Translations under genes and position numbers: made by a program
The notes under the pieces: generated by a model
Database searches by the model: none
The model's input: the letters and a program-made list of their open reading frames with translations, nothing else
Told to the model about the DNA's origin: nothing
Shown here: positions 52,293 through 60,388 of the stretch, in pieces
How positions within the stretch are numbered: the first letter of the stretch is position 1
Layout of the letters: every line of letters starts with the position of its first letter
Assembly (NCBI RefSeq): GCF_039710355.1
Contig: NZ_JBDKWZ010000012.1
Span: 159,378 to 223,377, forward strand
Direction of reading: 5' to 3'
Length of the DNA: 64,000 bases
DNA from: Rapidithrix thailandica
GTDB lineage: Bacteria > Bacteroidota > Bacteroidia > Cytophagales > Flammeovirgaceae

Positions 52293-53372
52293 ATGAAAAC
52301 GCTTATATTTTTAACAGGATTATTCTTATCGTTTCAATCAGGCTTCGCATTTCATTATCCTGCGTACCCCACGACTCCTGAAGATTCTGTAGGAGTAGAA
52401 AGAAAAAACAACCGAACGTTTATCCTTTACAAAATAGAACCGGGAGAAACGCTGTTGTCTATCAGCCGGAAATATGGCGTTACCCTCCGGGAAATCCAAA
52501 AGGCAAACCCCAATGCTAACCTGAACCCTATTAAAATTAACCAAATTATTCGTATCCCACAATTGGACGATCTCGATAGAATCGTCCGGAAAGATCCGGG
52601 ACTACGGGAATATATAGTCAGAGAAGGAGACAACTTGTACAAAATCGCCCGTAAATACCGCATGAGCGTCACCGACTTAATGGAATGGAACCGGTTGTCA
52701 TCGGAAATTATCACTAAAGGGCAACGCTTAATTGTGGGCCAAAAAACGCAAAAAGCCACCACGGTCTCTAGCCATACCGATGCCCGCTCCCCCATTTACC
52801 ACACTATCCAACCCGGAGATTATTTATACCAACTTTCCAGAAAATACAAAGTCTCTTTTGATAGCCTTCGCATTTGGAACCAACTCTCAAATACGGATAA
52901 TATTCCTTTGGGACAACAACTGATTGTAGGTTTTGAAGGAGAGGGTACCCCAGTCCTCGCTCAGGAAGCAGAAGCATATTACAACCAACCTGCCGTAGCC
53001 TTGTACGATCAGACGTATGACTCCCTTGCTACCAACCCCGCACAGGTAGCAGCTGATACTTCTTTTTCCCTGACTAATTTTTCGAACACCGCCCCCGAAT
53101 ACAGACAAGAAAAGGGTGTGGGGGCTATCATAGCCGGCACCAGTCAAAATACCAGCAAAGGCCTGGCTTTACACCGTACGGCCGATATCGGATCGTACAT
53201 CAAAGTGACCAACCCCAACAACAACCGCTCGACCTTGGTGCGGGTGATCGGACGCATCCCTCCCGTGGATTCGGATATTCAGATGATTATCAAAATCTCC
53301 AAACCCGCAGGTATCCAGCTAGGCATTGTAAATGAAGCAAAATTCCCAGTGGTGTTGGAATACAACCAATAA
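52293..53372 (+). CDS. Exported protein with three LysM domains and RlpA-like C-terminus
   Basis: The protein has 359 residues with a signal peptide (MKTLIFLTGLFLSFQSGFAF). Three LysM peptidoglycan-binding domains follow: about 48-92 (YKIEPGETLLSISRKYGV), about 109-148 (YIVREGDNLYKIARKYRM) and about 170-210 (HTIQPGDYLYQLSRKYKV). The C-terminus (about 280-355) has the double-psi beta-barrel pattern of RlpA-like proteins: GLALHRTADIGSYIKVTNP and NNRSTLVRVIGRIPPVDSD. It should bind cell-wall glycan and possibly cleave it. A conserved Asp is found in RIPPVDSD. It is the only gene of its unit. Confidence 0.9.
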   Translation: MKTLIFLTGLFLSFQSGFAFHYPAYPTTPEDSVGVERKNNRTFILYKIEPGETLLSISRKYGVTLREIQKANPNANLNPIKINQIIRIPQLDDLDRIVRKDPGLREYIVREGDNLYKIARKYRMSVTDLMEWNRLSSEIITKGQRLIVGQKTQKATTVSSHTDARSPIYHTIQPGDYLYQLSRKYKVSFDSLRIWNQLSNTDNIPLGQQLIVGFEGEGTPVLAQEAEAYYNQPAVALYDQTYDSLATNPAQVAADTSFSLTNFSNTAPEYRQEKGVGAIIAGTSQNTSKGLALHRTADIGSYIKVTNPNNNRSTLVRVIGRIPPVDSDIQMIIKISKPAGIQLGIVNEAKFPVVLEYNQ

Positions 53373-53509
53373 GCTGTATTTACCGATCTATCCGATTGCA
53401 TCCGGTTAGATTGGGGCCTCACAAGCAAAGGCGGTAAATGCATCTACAGATGAATTAGAAAGAAAACAAACAACTTTAACTTTACACTACCTTATAACTA
53501 ATTGTGTTC

Positions 53510-54664
53510 ATGTCGAGAAGAATTGTAGCGATTATTCTATTATGCAAATGCCTGGCAGTAAGCACTCTGGCCCAGGTAAACTATGCCCATGTAAGTCAAT
53601 CCTGGAATACCAATAAGAGCAAACACCGCATTCCTTTTTATGATATAAAGTCCATTTTGCCTCGCGATGCCATCCAACCTATTTACCAACCTGCTTTCTG
53701 GAATAAAAGAGAAGCGGAAGGAAAGTATAAACCGGAAGAGCCAGTCGTTATCGTACAAATTGGCAATATGATCAAAGCTTATCCACTGGGAGTATTGAGC
53801 TATCGCAATGTAGTGGTGGATAAACTGGCCGGCACTCCGATTTTAGTAACTTATTGCCCCTTGAGCCATTCCATCATGGTCTTCGATCGTAAAGTGGAAC
53901 ATGACGGCCGTTCTAGCGAACTGAAATTCGGCACTTCGGGGATGCTCCGCAAAAGCAATACGGTACTTTGGGATCATCAAACGGAAAGTTGGTGGCAGCA
54001 ATTAACCGGTGAATGCCTGGTGGGAGAATACGCAGGAGCACAGTTAAAAGCCCTCCCCTACAGCCTTGCGACCTATGGTGAATTTATTGAGCAAAACCCC
54101 TTTGGCAGAGTACTCGAAAAGTCTCAGGAGGTGCATTTTCCCTATTCCCTATCTCCGTACTACGGATACGATAACCCGGAAAAAGTAAAGCCAGTCTTTT
54201 TTGACGGCTATCCCAGCCAACGTTTACCTTCGATGGAAAGAGTCATTCACTTTAACATGCATGGGAAAGAATTTGCATACCCTTACCGGGAAATTGCCTC
54301 CCGTGGCGTATTAAATGACATGCCAGGGGATAATTTTGTGGTGTTATTTTTCAATGAGGAGGTCGTTTCCACGCTTGATGAAAAACTCATAACAGAATCG
54401 AAAAAAAGCGGAGCGATCAATGTTTTTTCCACTTTTAATGAAGGTAACCCCTTAACTTTCCGTAAAGAAGGCAAGCGTTTTATTGACAATGAAACGCAAT
54501 CTGTCTGGAGCAATACGGGAAGATGCCTGGAGGGTGACTTAAAAGGCAAACAACTCAAACCGGTAGTCAGCGGAACTCATTTTGCCTTTGCCTTATTGGC
54601 CTTGATTCCCGAATGCCATATTTACGGAGAAACAGAGGTAGAAAACAACATCAACCCTAAGTAA
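53510..54664 (+). CDS. DUF3179 domain-containing secreted protein
   Basis: The protein has 384 residues from the ATG at 53510; a GTG two codons earlier also opens the frame. A signal peptide (MSRRIVAIILLCKCLAVSTLAQ) precedes one long DUF3179 domain: YPLGVLSYRNVVVDKLAGTPILVTYCPLSHSIMVFDRKV split over about 88-130, FGTSGMLRKSNTVLWDHQTESWWQQLTGE around 145-175, and VNDMPGDNFVVLFFNEE-like strands near 280. The repeated TYCPLSHS and FGTSG motifs are the family signature. The domain has no assigned biochemical role; the Cys and Asp patterns suggest metal or haem interest, but no evidence supports a specific reaction. Confidence 0.88.
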   Translation: MSRRIVAIILLCKCLAVSTLAQVNYAHVSQSWNTNKSKHRIPFYDIKSILPRDAIQPIYQPAFWNKREAEGKYKPEEPVVIVQIGNMIKAYPLGVLSYRNVVVDKLAGTPILVTYCPLSHSIMVFDRKVEHDGRSSELKFGTSGMLRKSNTVLWDHQTESWWQQLTGECLVGEYAGAQLKALPYSLATYGEFIEQNPFGRVLEKSQEVHFPYSLSPYYGYDNPEKVKPVFFDGYPSQRLPSMERVIHFNMHGKEFAYPYREIASRGVLNDMPGDNFVVLFFNEEVVSTLDEKLITESKKSGAINVFSTFNEGNPLTFRKEGKRFIDNETQSVWSNTGRCLEGDLKGKQLKPVVSGTHFAFALLALIPECHIYGETEVENNINPK

Positions 54665-54673
54665 TTGCCAAAC

Positions 54674-54698
54674 GCCTTGTACTCTTCGAATACAGGGC
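54674..54698 (+). terminator. Terminator of the DUF3179 gene
   Basis: Arms GCCTTGTA and TACAGGGC pair (one G-T), followed by TTTTT, 10 bases past the stop codon. Confidence 0.75.
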
Positions 54699-54832
54699 TT
54701 TTTAGTAATATTCAAGCTTCCTTATCACGCTGTGACTCTAGGCTCTATAAGGCTGTAAACCGGGCCAGATTATGACTTCCCTTGTTTTTTGAGTATCTTT
54801 GCAGCTATTATTATCCAGACGACTACTTCAAC

Positions 54833-54937
54833 ATGTTCTTATTTTCTACGATTTTAAAAGTTAGTTCTACTGGTAACATCATTAGCAGAATCATATGTGA
54901 AGACAGAAATTTAGCTAAAAATATCACTCCTCCGTAA
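54833..54937 (+). CDS. Possible 34-residue upstream peptide, low confidence
   Basis: An ATG 31 bases after a TATCTTTG element opens a short frame MFLFSTILKVSSTG followed by NIISRIICEDRNLAKN. It has a hydrophobic start and no known relative, so it could be a leader peptide or chance. Confidence 0.22.
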   Translation: MFLFSTILKVSSTGNIISRIICEDRNLAKNITPP

Positions 54938-55039
54938 GTTTTTACAACCCACATTGGAACACCCAAAAGTTGAGTTGTGTAGCATCGAATAATCAAGATA
55001 TCCACTACACCAAGATCCTCTTTTTACAGGCTTTCGGAT

Positions 55040-55056
55040 CACTGTCAATGACAGTG
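55040..55056. promoter_or_regulatory. Perfect inverted repeat upstream of the BCCT transporter, possible operator
   Basis: CACTGTCA-A-TGACAGTG is an 8+8 palindrome with one central base, 150 bases before the BCCT start. It resembles a dimeric repressor site. No regulator gene is adjacent. Confidence 0.4.
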
Positions 55057-55205
55057 TTACGGGACGGGCTCATCATCTGTTATTATTATTGTCCAGCAAA
55101 CACTCAACGGCTTACATACATTATTGCTGCATTCCCATTGCCATAGGGACCAATGGGTCAGTCTTTACACATACAAGGGAAAAATCAATCAAGAAATATA
55201 GTATT

Positions 55206-56777
55206 ATGGGAATTAGGCATACGAGAAGCGATGAAAAAACTTTTTTAGGCATTAAAGCAAACGGCCCGGTCTTTATCACCTCACTTTTAGTCATCTTTAT
55301 TTTGGTCATAACCACTCTCCTCGTAGGGCAACCGATGGAGCTTTGGTTTAAAGATGCAAAAAGAATAGTGTCCAATAACTTGGGCTGGCTCTTTATTTTA
55401 TTGGTCAATGTCATCTTACTATTTACCTTATATTTGGGTTTTAGCAAATACGGTAATATCCGCCTGGGAGGAGAACAAGCCCAACCCGAATTCTCCAAGG
55501 GGGGCTGGTTTGCTATGCTCTTTAGCGCAGGGATGGGAATCGGCTTGCTGTTTTACAGTGTTGCAGAACCCATTACCCACTTTGGCGACAATCCTCTGGC
55601 GAACAATGATATCGCCATCGAAGCTGCCAAATCGTCCATGGGGATCACCTTTCTTCACTGGGGGGTACACGCTTGGGCCATTTACGCCATTGTTGGGTTG
55701 GCCTTGGCCTTTTTCACCTTTAACATCAAACTTCCACTTACCATCCGCTCTATTTTTTATCCGCTTTTCGGCAATAAAATTTACGGATGGGTAGGCGATG
55801 TCATTGATATTGTTTCTGTCATTGCCACGATTTTCGGCCTGGCTACTTCCTTGGGTATTGGCGTACAACAAATCAATGCAGGTTTACATCACTTGTTTGG
55901 TATACAGAACTCCAATTTTGTACAACTCGCTTTAATCGTCATTGTCACCTCTATTGCCACGTTGTCATTGATATTAGGATTGGACAAAGGGATTCGTATT
56001 TTGAGTGAATGGAATATGCGCCTGGCCTTGTTGCTTATGTTATTGGTCATCGTCATCGGCCCCACCGTATTTCTCTTCAAATCCTTTGTTCAAAATATCG
56101 GCCATTACATTTCCGAGTTTTTCGAATTGAGTTTCTGGACGGAATCCTATAAAGGCATTAACAAAGAGAAACATTGGCAAAATACCTGGACGGTATTCTA
56201 TTGGGCCTGGTGGATTGCCTGGTCTCCGTTTGTCGGTTTGTTTATTGCCCGTATTTCCAAAGGAAGAACCATCCGTGAGTTTATCTTTGGCGTGCTGTTA
56301 GTACCTACCTTGCTCACCTTTCTATGGATTTCGGTATTTGGCGGTACAGCCATCTATCAAGAACTTACCCATTCGGCCAATTTGATAAAAGCTGTCAATA
56401 GTGATATCGCGACTGCCATCTACAAAATGCTGGAGCATCTGCCTTTTTCGTTCTATACGTCATTGCTTACGGTGATCTTGGTGACTAGCTTTTTTGTAAC
56501 ATCTTCTGACTCCGGCTCCATGGTAGTAGATACTTTGACTTCCGGAGGCCGGCACGATGCCCCTGTCGGACAAAAAATATTCTGGGCCTCTATGGAAGGA
56601 ATTGTAGCCGGTACTTTGTTGGTTGGCGGAGGACTGGTGGCCTTACAAACAGCCGTCATTTTGACGGGATTGCCTTTTGCCATCATTTTGGTTGTCATGT
56701 GTTTTAGTTTGTATAAATCTCTTCAAGACTATTATGAAGAGCGGATACAAAAAAAGCAAAAACAACCTACCGCTTAA
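55206..56777 (+). CDS. BCCT family transporter (betaine/choline/carnitine type)
   Basis: The protein has 523 residues from the ATG at 55206. A longer open frame to 55089 has no BCCT character. Twelve transmembrane helices are suggested. The family's glycine-rich substrate helix is AGMGIGLLFYSVAEP near 106-120, and the aromatic betaine box is FYWAWWIAWSPFVGLF near 330. The C-terminal tail is short and basic. Such carriers use Na+ or H+ gradients to import quaternary amines such as glycine betaine or choline, often in osmotic stress. No regulator is adjacent; an 8+8 palindrome lies upstream. Substrate is not fixed by sequence alone. Confidence 0.93.
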   Translation: MGIRHTRSDEKTFLGIKANGPVFITSLLVIFILVITTLLVGQPMELWFKDAKRIVSNNLGWLFILLVNVILLFTLYLGFSKYGNIRLGGEQAQPEFSKGGWFAMLFSAGMGIGLLFYSVAEPITHFGDNPLANNDIAIEAAKSSMGITFLHWGVHAWAIYAIVGLALAFFTFNIKLPLTIRSIFYPLFGNKIYGWVGDVIDIVSVIATIFGLATSLGIGVQQINAGLHHLFGIQNSNFVQLALIVIVTSIATLSLILGLDKGIRILSEWNMRLALLLMLLVIVIGPTVFLFKSFVQNIGHYISEFFELSFWTESYKGINKEKHWQNTWTVFYWAWWIAWSPFVGLFIARISKGRTIREFIFGVLLVPTLLTFLWISVFGGTAIYQELTHSANLIKAVNSDIATAIYKMLEHLPFSFYTSLLTVILVTSFFVTSSDSGSMVVDTLTSGGRHDAPVGQKIFWASMEGIVAGTLLVGGGLVALQTAVILTGLPFAIILVVMCFSLYKSLQDYYEERIQKKQKQPTA

Positions 56778-56805
56778 CAGTAAGTAGAAAAAAGCACTTT
56801 CCGGG

Positions 56806-56864
56806 TTTTGGTAAAGAATCATACGGCCCCCCGGTTAAAACCAATACAGGGTCCTTTACCAAAA
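56806..56864 (+). terminator. Terminator after the BCCT gene
   Basis: Eleven-base arms TTTTGGTAAAG and CTTTACCAAAA enclose a 37-base loop, followed by TTTT. Convergent with the SAM adenosyltransferase gene. Confidence 0.6.
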
Positions 56865-56866
56865 TT

Positions 56867-57706
56867 TTATACTTGTAAACGGATAAGCCAGTCGGCACCG
56901 GGTTTGATGGCATATGTTTGGGCAAAATCACCTTGGTTTAAAGCTATTCCTACCTGATACACCGAATCGATATACAATAGAGGGGCATTTAACGGAACGT
57001 ACCCATAACTTTTGACAAAGGGAATTTCTTCTGCAAAGATTAACTGTCCCCGGTGAATAATTTCTACCTTGACAAGGGGTTGTTGTTTATCCGTTGTTAA
57101 ATCAAGAAGAAACTCGTCCGGAATATTTGTCACCACATTACCAAAAGGCTGTTCTATTTTCATCACCAACCCTTCAATAAAACCTTGTAAGAAGCGTGCC
57201 GGTTGGTAGGGCAATTTTTCAAGAGGGCGCTTTACCACTGTCCCCACTTTTTTAAAACTAATTTTACCTGCGGCTAATTTTGCTCCTGTATAGGCATAAA
57301 TATCCCTTCCATGAAAAGTATGCGATTGTTTGGAAGCGGATAAGCGATGTTTACGTTCATCTATTTCCCGGGCCTCCCGGATACCCACCTGTTCTTCAAT
57401 AAATGTAAAGGTCCCGTTATCCGGACTGACCACATAATGCCCGCTTTCCGTTTCTGCCACTAAGGAGCTTCTTTGCGTTCCTACTCCGGGATCGACTACG
57501 GAGACAAAAACAGTTCCTTTAGGCCAATATGGTAAGGTACCGGCCAAAACCTGCCCGGCACTCCATACATCAAACGGCTTGATTTCGTGAGTAATGTCAA
57601 ATATCCGTATTTCCGGATCCACTTGCAAAGCAACTCCTTTCATGCTTGCGACAAAGCGTTCTTTCCAGCCGAAATCAGACATAAATACTAAAGGATGTAA
57701 AGCCAT
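56867..57706 (-). CDS. SAM hydroxide adenosyltransferase (DUF62/SAM hydrolase family)
   Basis: The protein has 279 residues. The N-terminus carries FMSDFGWKERFVASMKG with the catalytic SDFG motif (about 9-12). FVSVVDPGVGTQRSSLVAET follows at about 86-105, with the VDPGVG motif that binds the methionine moiety. HYVVSPDNGTFTFI near 111-124 is another family block. This family hydrolyses S-adenosylmethionine to adenosine and methionine, related to SAM-dependent fluorinase/chlorinase; halide use is excluded only by assay. The C-terminal beta domain (about 180-279) is present. No SAM-pathway gene is adjacent. Confidence 0.9.
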   Translation of the reverse strand: MALHPLVFMSDFGWKERFVASMKGVALQVDPEIRIFDITHEIKPFDVWSAGQVLAGTLPYWPKGTVFVSVVDPGVGTQRSSLVAETESGHYVVSPDNGTFTFIEEQVGIREAREIDERKHRLSASKQSHTFHGRDIYAYTGAKLAAGKISFKKVGTVVKRPLEKLPYQPARFLQGFIEGLVMKIEQPFGNVVTNIPDEFLLDLTTDKQQPLVKVEIIHRGQLIFAEEIPFVKSYGYVPLNAPLLYIDSVYQVGIALNQGDFAQTYAIKPGADWLIRLQV

Positions 57707-57828
57707 TCTTTATTTATTTTTTTAAAGAATAATAACTTTATTTCTTGGAATCTTCCATACTCCTTCTTTATTCTTCACCCTCCTATACAAAAAGATTAAC
57801 AATCTTTCCGGATTTATTCCTCATGATT

Positions 57829-58575
57829 TTAATCCAGCCAAATATCATCAGGATACACTACCTCACATAAATAAAGTCCATGTGCCGGCACCAATGCTCC
57901 TGCATTGCGGTTGTTTTTACTTTCGATGATCTCCGAAAATTGTTGCACGGTAAGTTTTCCTTGTCCCACTGCCAATAAAGTACCTGTTAGCATTCTTACC
58001 ATTCCCCTCAAAAAACGGTTGGCCCGAACAGTAAAAACCAAGCCCGTATCACTTTCTTCCCAAAAGGCCTGGTTGATTTGACATAAACAATGTTTTGCGC
58101 TGGAATGTGCCTTACAAAAAGCCTCGTAATCTTCGTACTGAGATAGAAGTTGGGCTGCTTGGTTCATCCGATTCACATCTACTGCATACAACAAACGGTG
58201 AGCTAAACCTTGTAAAAAAGGATTTTTTGCTTTGGTAATATGATATTCATATTTGCGACTTAATGCATGATAACGGGCATGTGCTTCCTCTTTTACCTTT
58301 CTGAGGCTGTATACAGCGATATCATTGGGTAAAAAAGAATTGATTCGATGCAAAAAATGCTTTGTGGCTACTTCTTTTGATACATCAAAATGTACAAATT
58401 GCTGCCGGCAATGAACGCCCGTATCGGTCCGTCCACTGGCTGTTAACTTCACCTCTTCCCCTAAAAGCTTACTGAACGTATCTTCTAATGTTTCCTGTAC
58501 AGAAAGCGCATTGGGTTGTATTTGCAACCCATGATAATTAGCTCCATGATAGGCTATCTCTGCAAAGTATCTCAA
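57829..58575 (-). CDS. truA: tRNA pseudouridine synthase A
   Basis: The enzyme has 248 residues. The catalytic motif SGRTDTGVHCRQQFVHFD has the nucleophilic Asp near residue 53. The family signatures YAVDVNRMNQAAQ and FLRGMVRMLTGTLLAVG follow. It isomerises uridine at positions 38-40 in the anticodon arm of tRNAs. The start is the ATG ending at 58575, after a -7 promoter element at 58618-58611. Confidence 0.95.
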   Translation of the reverse strand: MRYFAEIAYHGANYHGLQIQPNALSVQETLEDTFSKLLGEEVKLTASGRTDTGVHCRQQFVHFDVSKEVATKHFLHRINSFLPNDIAVYSLRKVKEEAHARYHALSRKYEYHITKAKNPFLQGLAHRLLYAVDVNRMNQAAQLLSQYEDYEAFCKAHSSAKHCLCQINQAFWEESDTGLVFTVRANRFLRGMVRMLTGTLLAVGQGKLTVQQFSEIIESKNNRNAGALVPAHGLYLCEVVYPDDIWLD

Positions 58576-58610
58576 AACAACTCTGTTTTTAGCTTGTTAA
58601 TCGTACTTTG

Positions 58611-58618
58611 CAAAGATA
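58611..58618 (-). promoter_or_regulatory. -7 promoter element of truA
   Basis: TATCTTTG on the minus strand matches the consensus and lies 36 bases before the ATG. A TTTG-like site lies 24 bases further up, slightly longer spacing than usual. Confidence 0.5.
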
Positions 58619-58772
58619 AGTCATTATCTCCCTTTCTTTTCACAAATAGTTTGTCATCCTGTTTTTTTTCATACAGGCTTCTTTCTATTTCTAGAAATGG
58701 TCGATGATGAATAGCCCAAGAAGTTCGCGATGGAAGTAATAGGTTTATGAGACAGGAAACTCCTCCATGAAG

Positions 58773-59246
58773 TTAAGGCTCTCGGTGATTCCAAAACCGT
58801 TTATATGACTCTTTATCATAGGCTTTGGCCGCTTCTTCTTCGGTGGGAAATACGCCCAAGTATATCCTTTCACCCTTGTCATATAACACGGCCCTGTATT
58901 TTTTACCGTCTCTTGACACGCCACGGTACCCCTGAGAAGCCGTCTGATGTCGCCGGAGATTTGCCATAGTGGTCCATTCCAGATTACCGATCCGGCAATC
59001 CAGTTTATTGCTATTTTTCATCCGGACAAATAATTTTTTCTCAGAATCTGGTTTCTCAGCAAACTGGTCGGCTAACAGTTTATGCATGTACAAGGTATTT
59101 ATCCGGTTAAAACGAGTAAACTGTAAGACAGCATAACCAGCCGAATGAATACGCCACCCTTTGTCCAATCGGTTTTTCTTTAAAAAACTAAAACCTTTTC
59201 TACACAGTTTTACTTTCTTATCCGAGTTTATTAGTTCGATATACAT
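58773..59246 (-). CDS. AP2-domain protein with degenerate HNH-like half
   Basis: The protein has 157 residues. Residues 1-50 are a short basic N-terminus. Residues about 52-95 resemble an HNH_3 endonuclease module: LYMHKLLADQFAEKP and NKLDCRIGNLEWTT keep the flanking structure. The position of the usual catalytic His (V-x-H-x-x-G-N) instead reads FVRMKNSN, so nuclease activity is unlikely. Residues about 106-152 are an AP2 DNA-binding domain: GYRGVSRDGKKYRAVLYDK, then RIYLGVFPTEEEAAKAYDKES. AP2/HNH fusions are typical of homing endonucleases; this one looks domesticated into a DNA-binding protein. Two inverted repeats lie about 230-265 bases upstream. Confidence 0.8.
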   Translation of the reverse strand: MYIELINSDKKVKLCRKGFSFLKKNRLDKGWRIHSAGYAVLQFTRFNRINTLYMHKLLADQFAEKPDSEKKLFVRMKNSNKLDCRIGNLEWTTMANLRRHQTASQGYRGVSRDGKKYRAVLYDKGERIYLGVFPTEEEAAKAYDKESYKRFWNHREP

Positions 59247-59569
59247 AATAAAGATAAGGTATAGATTATGATTTTTGAGATTTTGTAGGCTTAAATTGTA
59301 TTACAAAAAGTAGGTAGTAACGAATAATGTCCAAAAAAGTGTAATATTTAGCCTCGATAGAATAGAAAGTCAGGTTACTTGAATACTATTCCAACAATTA
59401 TTTACACAAAAAAGTTAATCGACTTATCTTTAGGCAGATAGGTAGGCACGTCAATGATAACGCTTGAACTACCTGGTATAAAAATACCAACTAGCTTGTA
59501 TATTTACAAGAAAAACAAAAAAAACTTACTTGGAATATAAAAAGAGGGGGCCCACACGAAGTCGTACAC
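59247..59569. other. Intergenic region with tandem inverted repeats upstream of the AP2 gene
   Basis: The 323-base gap has no gene. It holds two adjacent palindromes, detailed in the next entry, and no clear consensus promoter. Confidence 0.45.
59474..59510. repeat. Two adjacent inverted repeats, possible operators
   Basis: TGGTAT-AAAA-ATACCA at 59474-59489 and CTTGTA-TATT-TACAAG at 59495-59510 are perfect six-base palindromes, each with a four-base AT spacer, placed side by side. They lie upstream of the AP2 gene and downstream of the Lrp gene. Confidence 0.55.
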
Positions 59570-60043
59570 TTATGGAATGGGCACTGCTTTACTGTCTTTG
59601 ATGGTAGATAATACTACCATAGATTGCAAATCATCGATCTCTTCAATCTCACTGATTTTATCTAAAATAATATGTTGGTAATTTTCAATATCTTTTGCAA
59701 CGACTTTTAAAAGATAGTGACTGGAACCGGTAATATGATGGCACTCCACTACTTCATCAATAGCATTGATTTTCCGGATAAACTCCTCATTATTAGCTTT
59801 GTTATGTTTGGAGAGTTTTACGTGAATAAACGTAGTAACGCCCAAGCCTAATAAACGGGAATTTAGTTTAGCATGGTAGCTTTCAATCACTCCGGAATTC
59901 TCAAGTTTTTTTACCCTTTCCAAGGTCGGGGCTGGAGATAAATCAATATCTTTTGACAGTTGAGCATTCGTGATTTTGGCATGTTTCTGTAAGATGTTCA
60001 GGATTTTTCTATCGGTACCATCAATCTTATGAGAATCACTCAT
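59570..60043 (-). CDS. Lrp/AsnC-family transcriptional regulator
   Basis: The protein has 157 residues from the ATG ending at 60043. A longer open frame has a non-typical hydrophobic lead, so the inner ATG is preferred. The helix-turn-helix is DRKILNILQKHAKITNAQLSKDIDLSPAPTLERVKKLENSGVIESY (cut into its helices), and the C-terminal RAM ligand domain has FIHVKLSKHNK, CHHITGSSHYLLKVVAKDIENYQ and IEEIDDLQSMVVLSTIKDS. It likely senses an amino acid and forms octamers. The palindromes downstream of it are not its own promoter region. Confidence 0.92.
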   Translation of the reverse strand: MSDSHKIDGTDRKILNILQKHAKITNAQLSKDIDLSPAPTLERVKKLENSGVIESYHAKLNSRLLGLGVTTFIHVKLSKHNKANNEEFIRKINAIDEVVECHHITGSSHYLLKVVAKDIENYQHIILDKISEIEEIDDLQSMVVLSTIKDSKAVPIP

Positions 60044-60327
60044 GGCCAGAATATTTTGAGTATCTAAAAAAATTATGCTTATTCTAATTCTATTTATAAT
60101 ATAAATAAAAAGTTTGGCATTTAAGTTTACATGAGGCAAAAAATTTTGTTAAAAACCCATTATAGGAAATTCATTAGTTTTTACAAAGAAAGCCATTTTT
60201 TTCTCATCCTGCTACACAATTCCGATTTTTGATTTTTTCCAACCCCTCAATACTTGCATACAAATACATACCAGAAAAAGTATATACTATAATTTTAAAA
60301 CGCTAACAGGGCATTTCATGAAAAAAA

Positions 60328-60352
60328 CCGGTAGTTTTCAGGAAACGACCGG
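60328..60352 (-). terminator. Terminator of the hisA-like gene
   Basis: Compound stem CCGGT-A-GTTT and AAAC-G-ACCGG around a short loop, followed on the minus strand by seven T residues, 37 bases past the stop codon. Confidence 0.8.
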
Positions 60353-60388
60353 CCATTGTTGCTCTTGCTGTAGAAACGAACGCTCAAC

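Larger units (their letters stand above)
54699..55205. other. Long leader region of the BCCT transporter
   Basis: About 500 bases with no established gene. It holds a TATCTTTG -7-like element (54794-54801), a 34-codon ORF (54833-54937) with a TAA stop, and a palindrome at 55040-55056. It may be the regulated leader of the BCCT gene. Confidence 0.4.
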
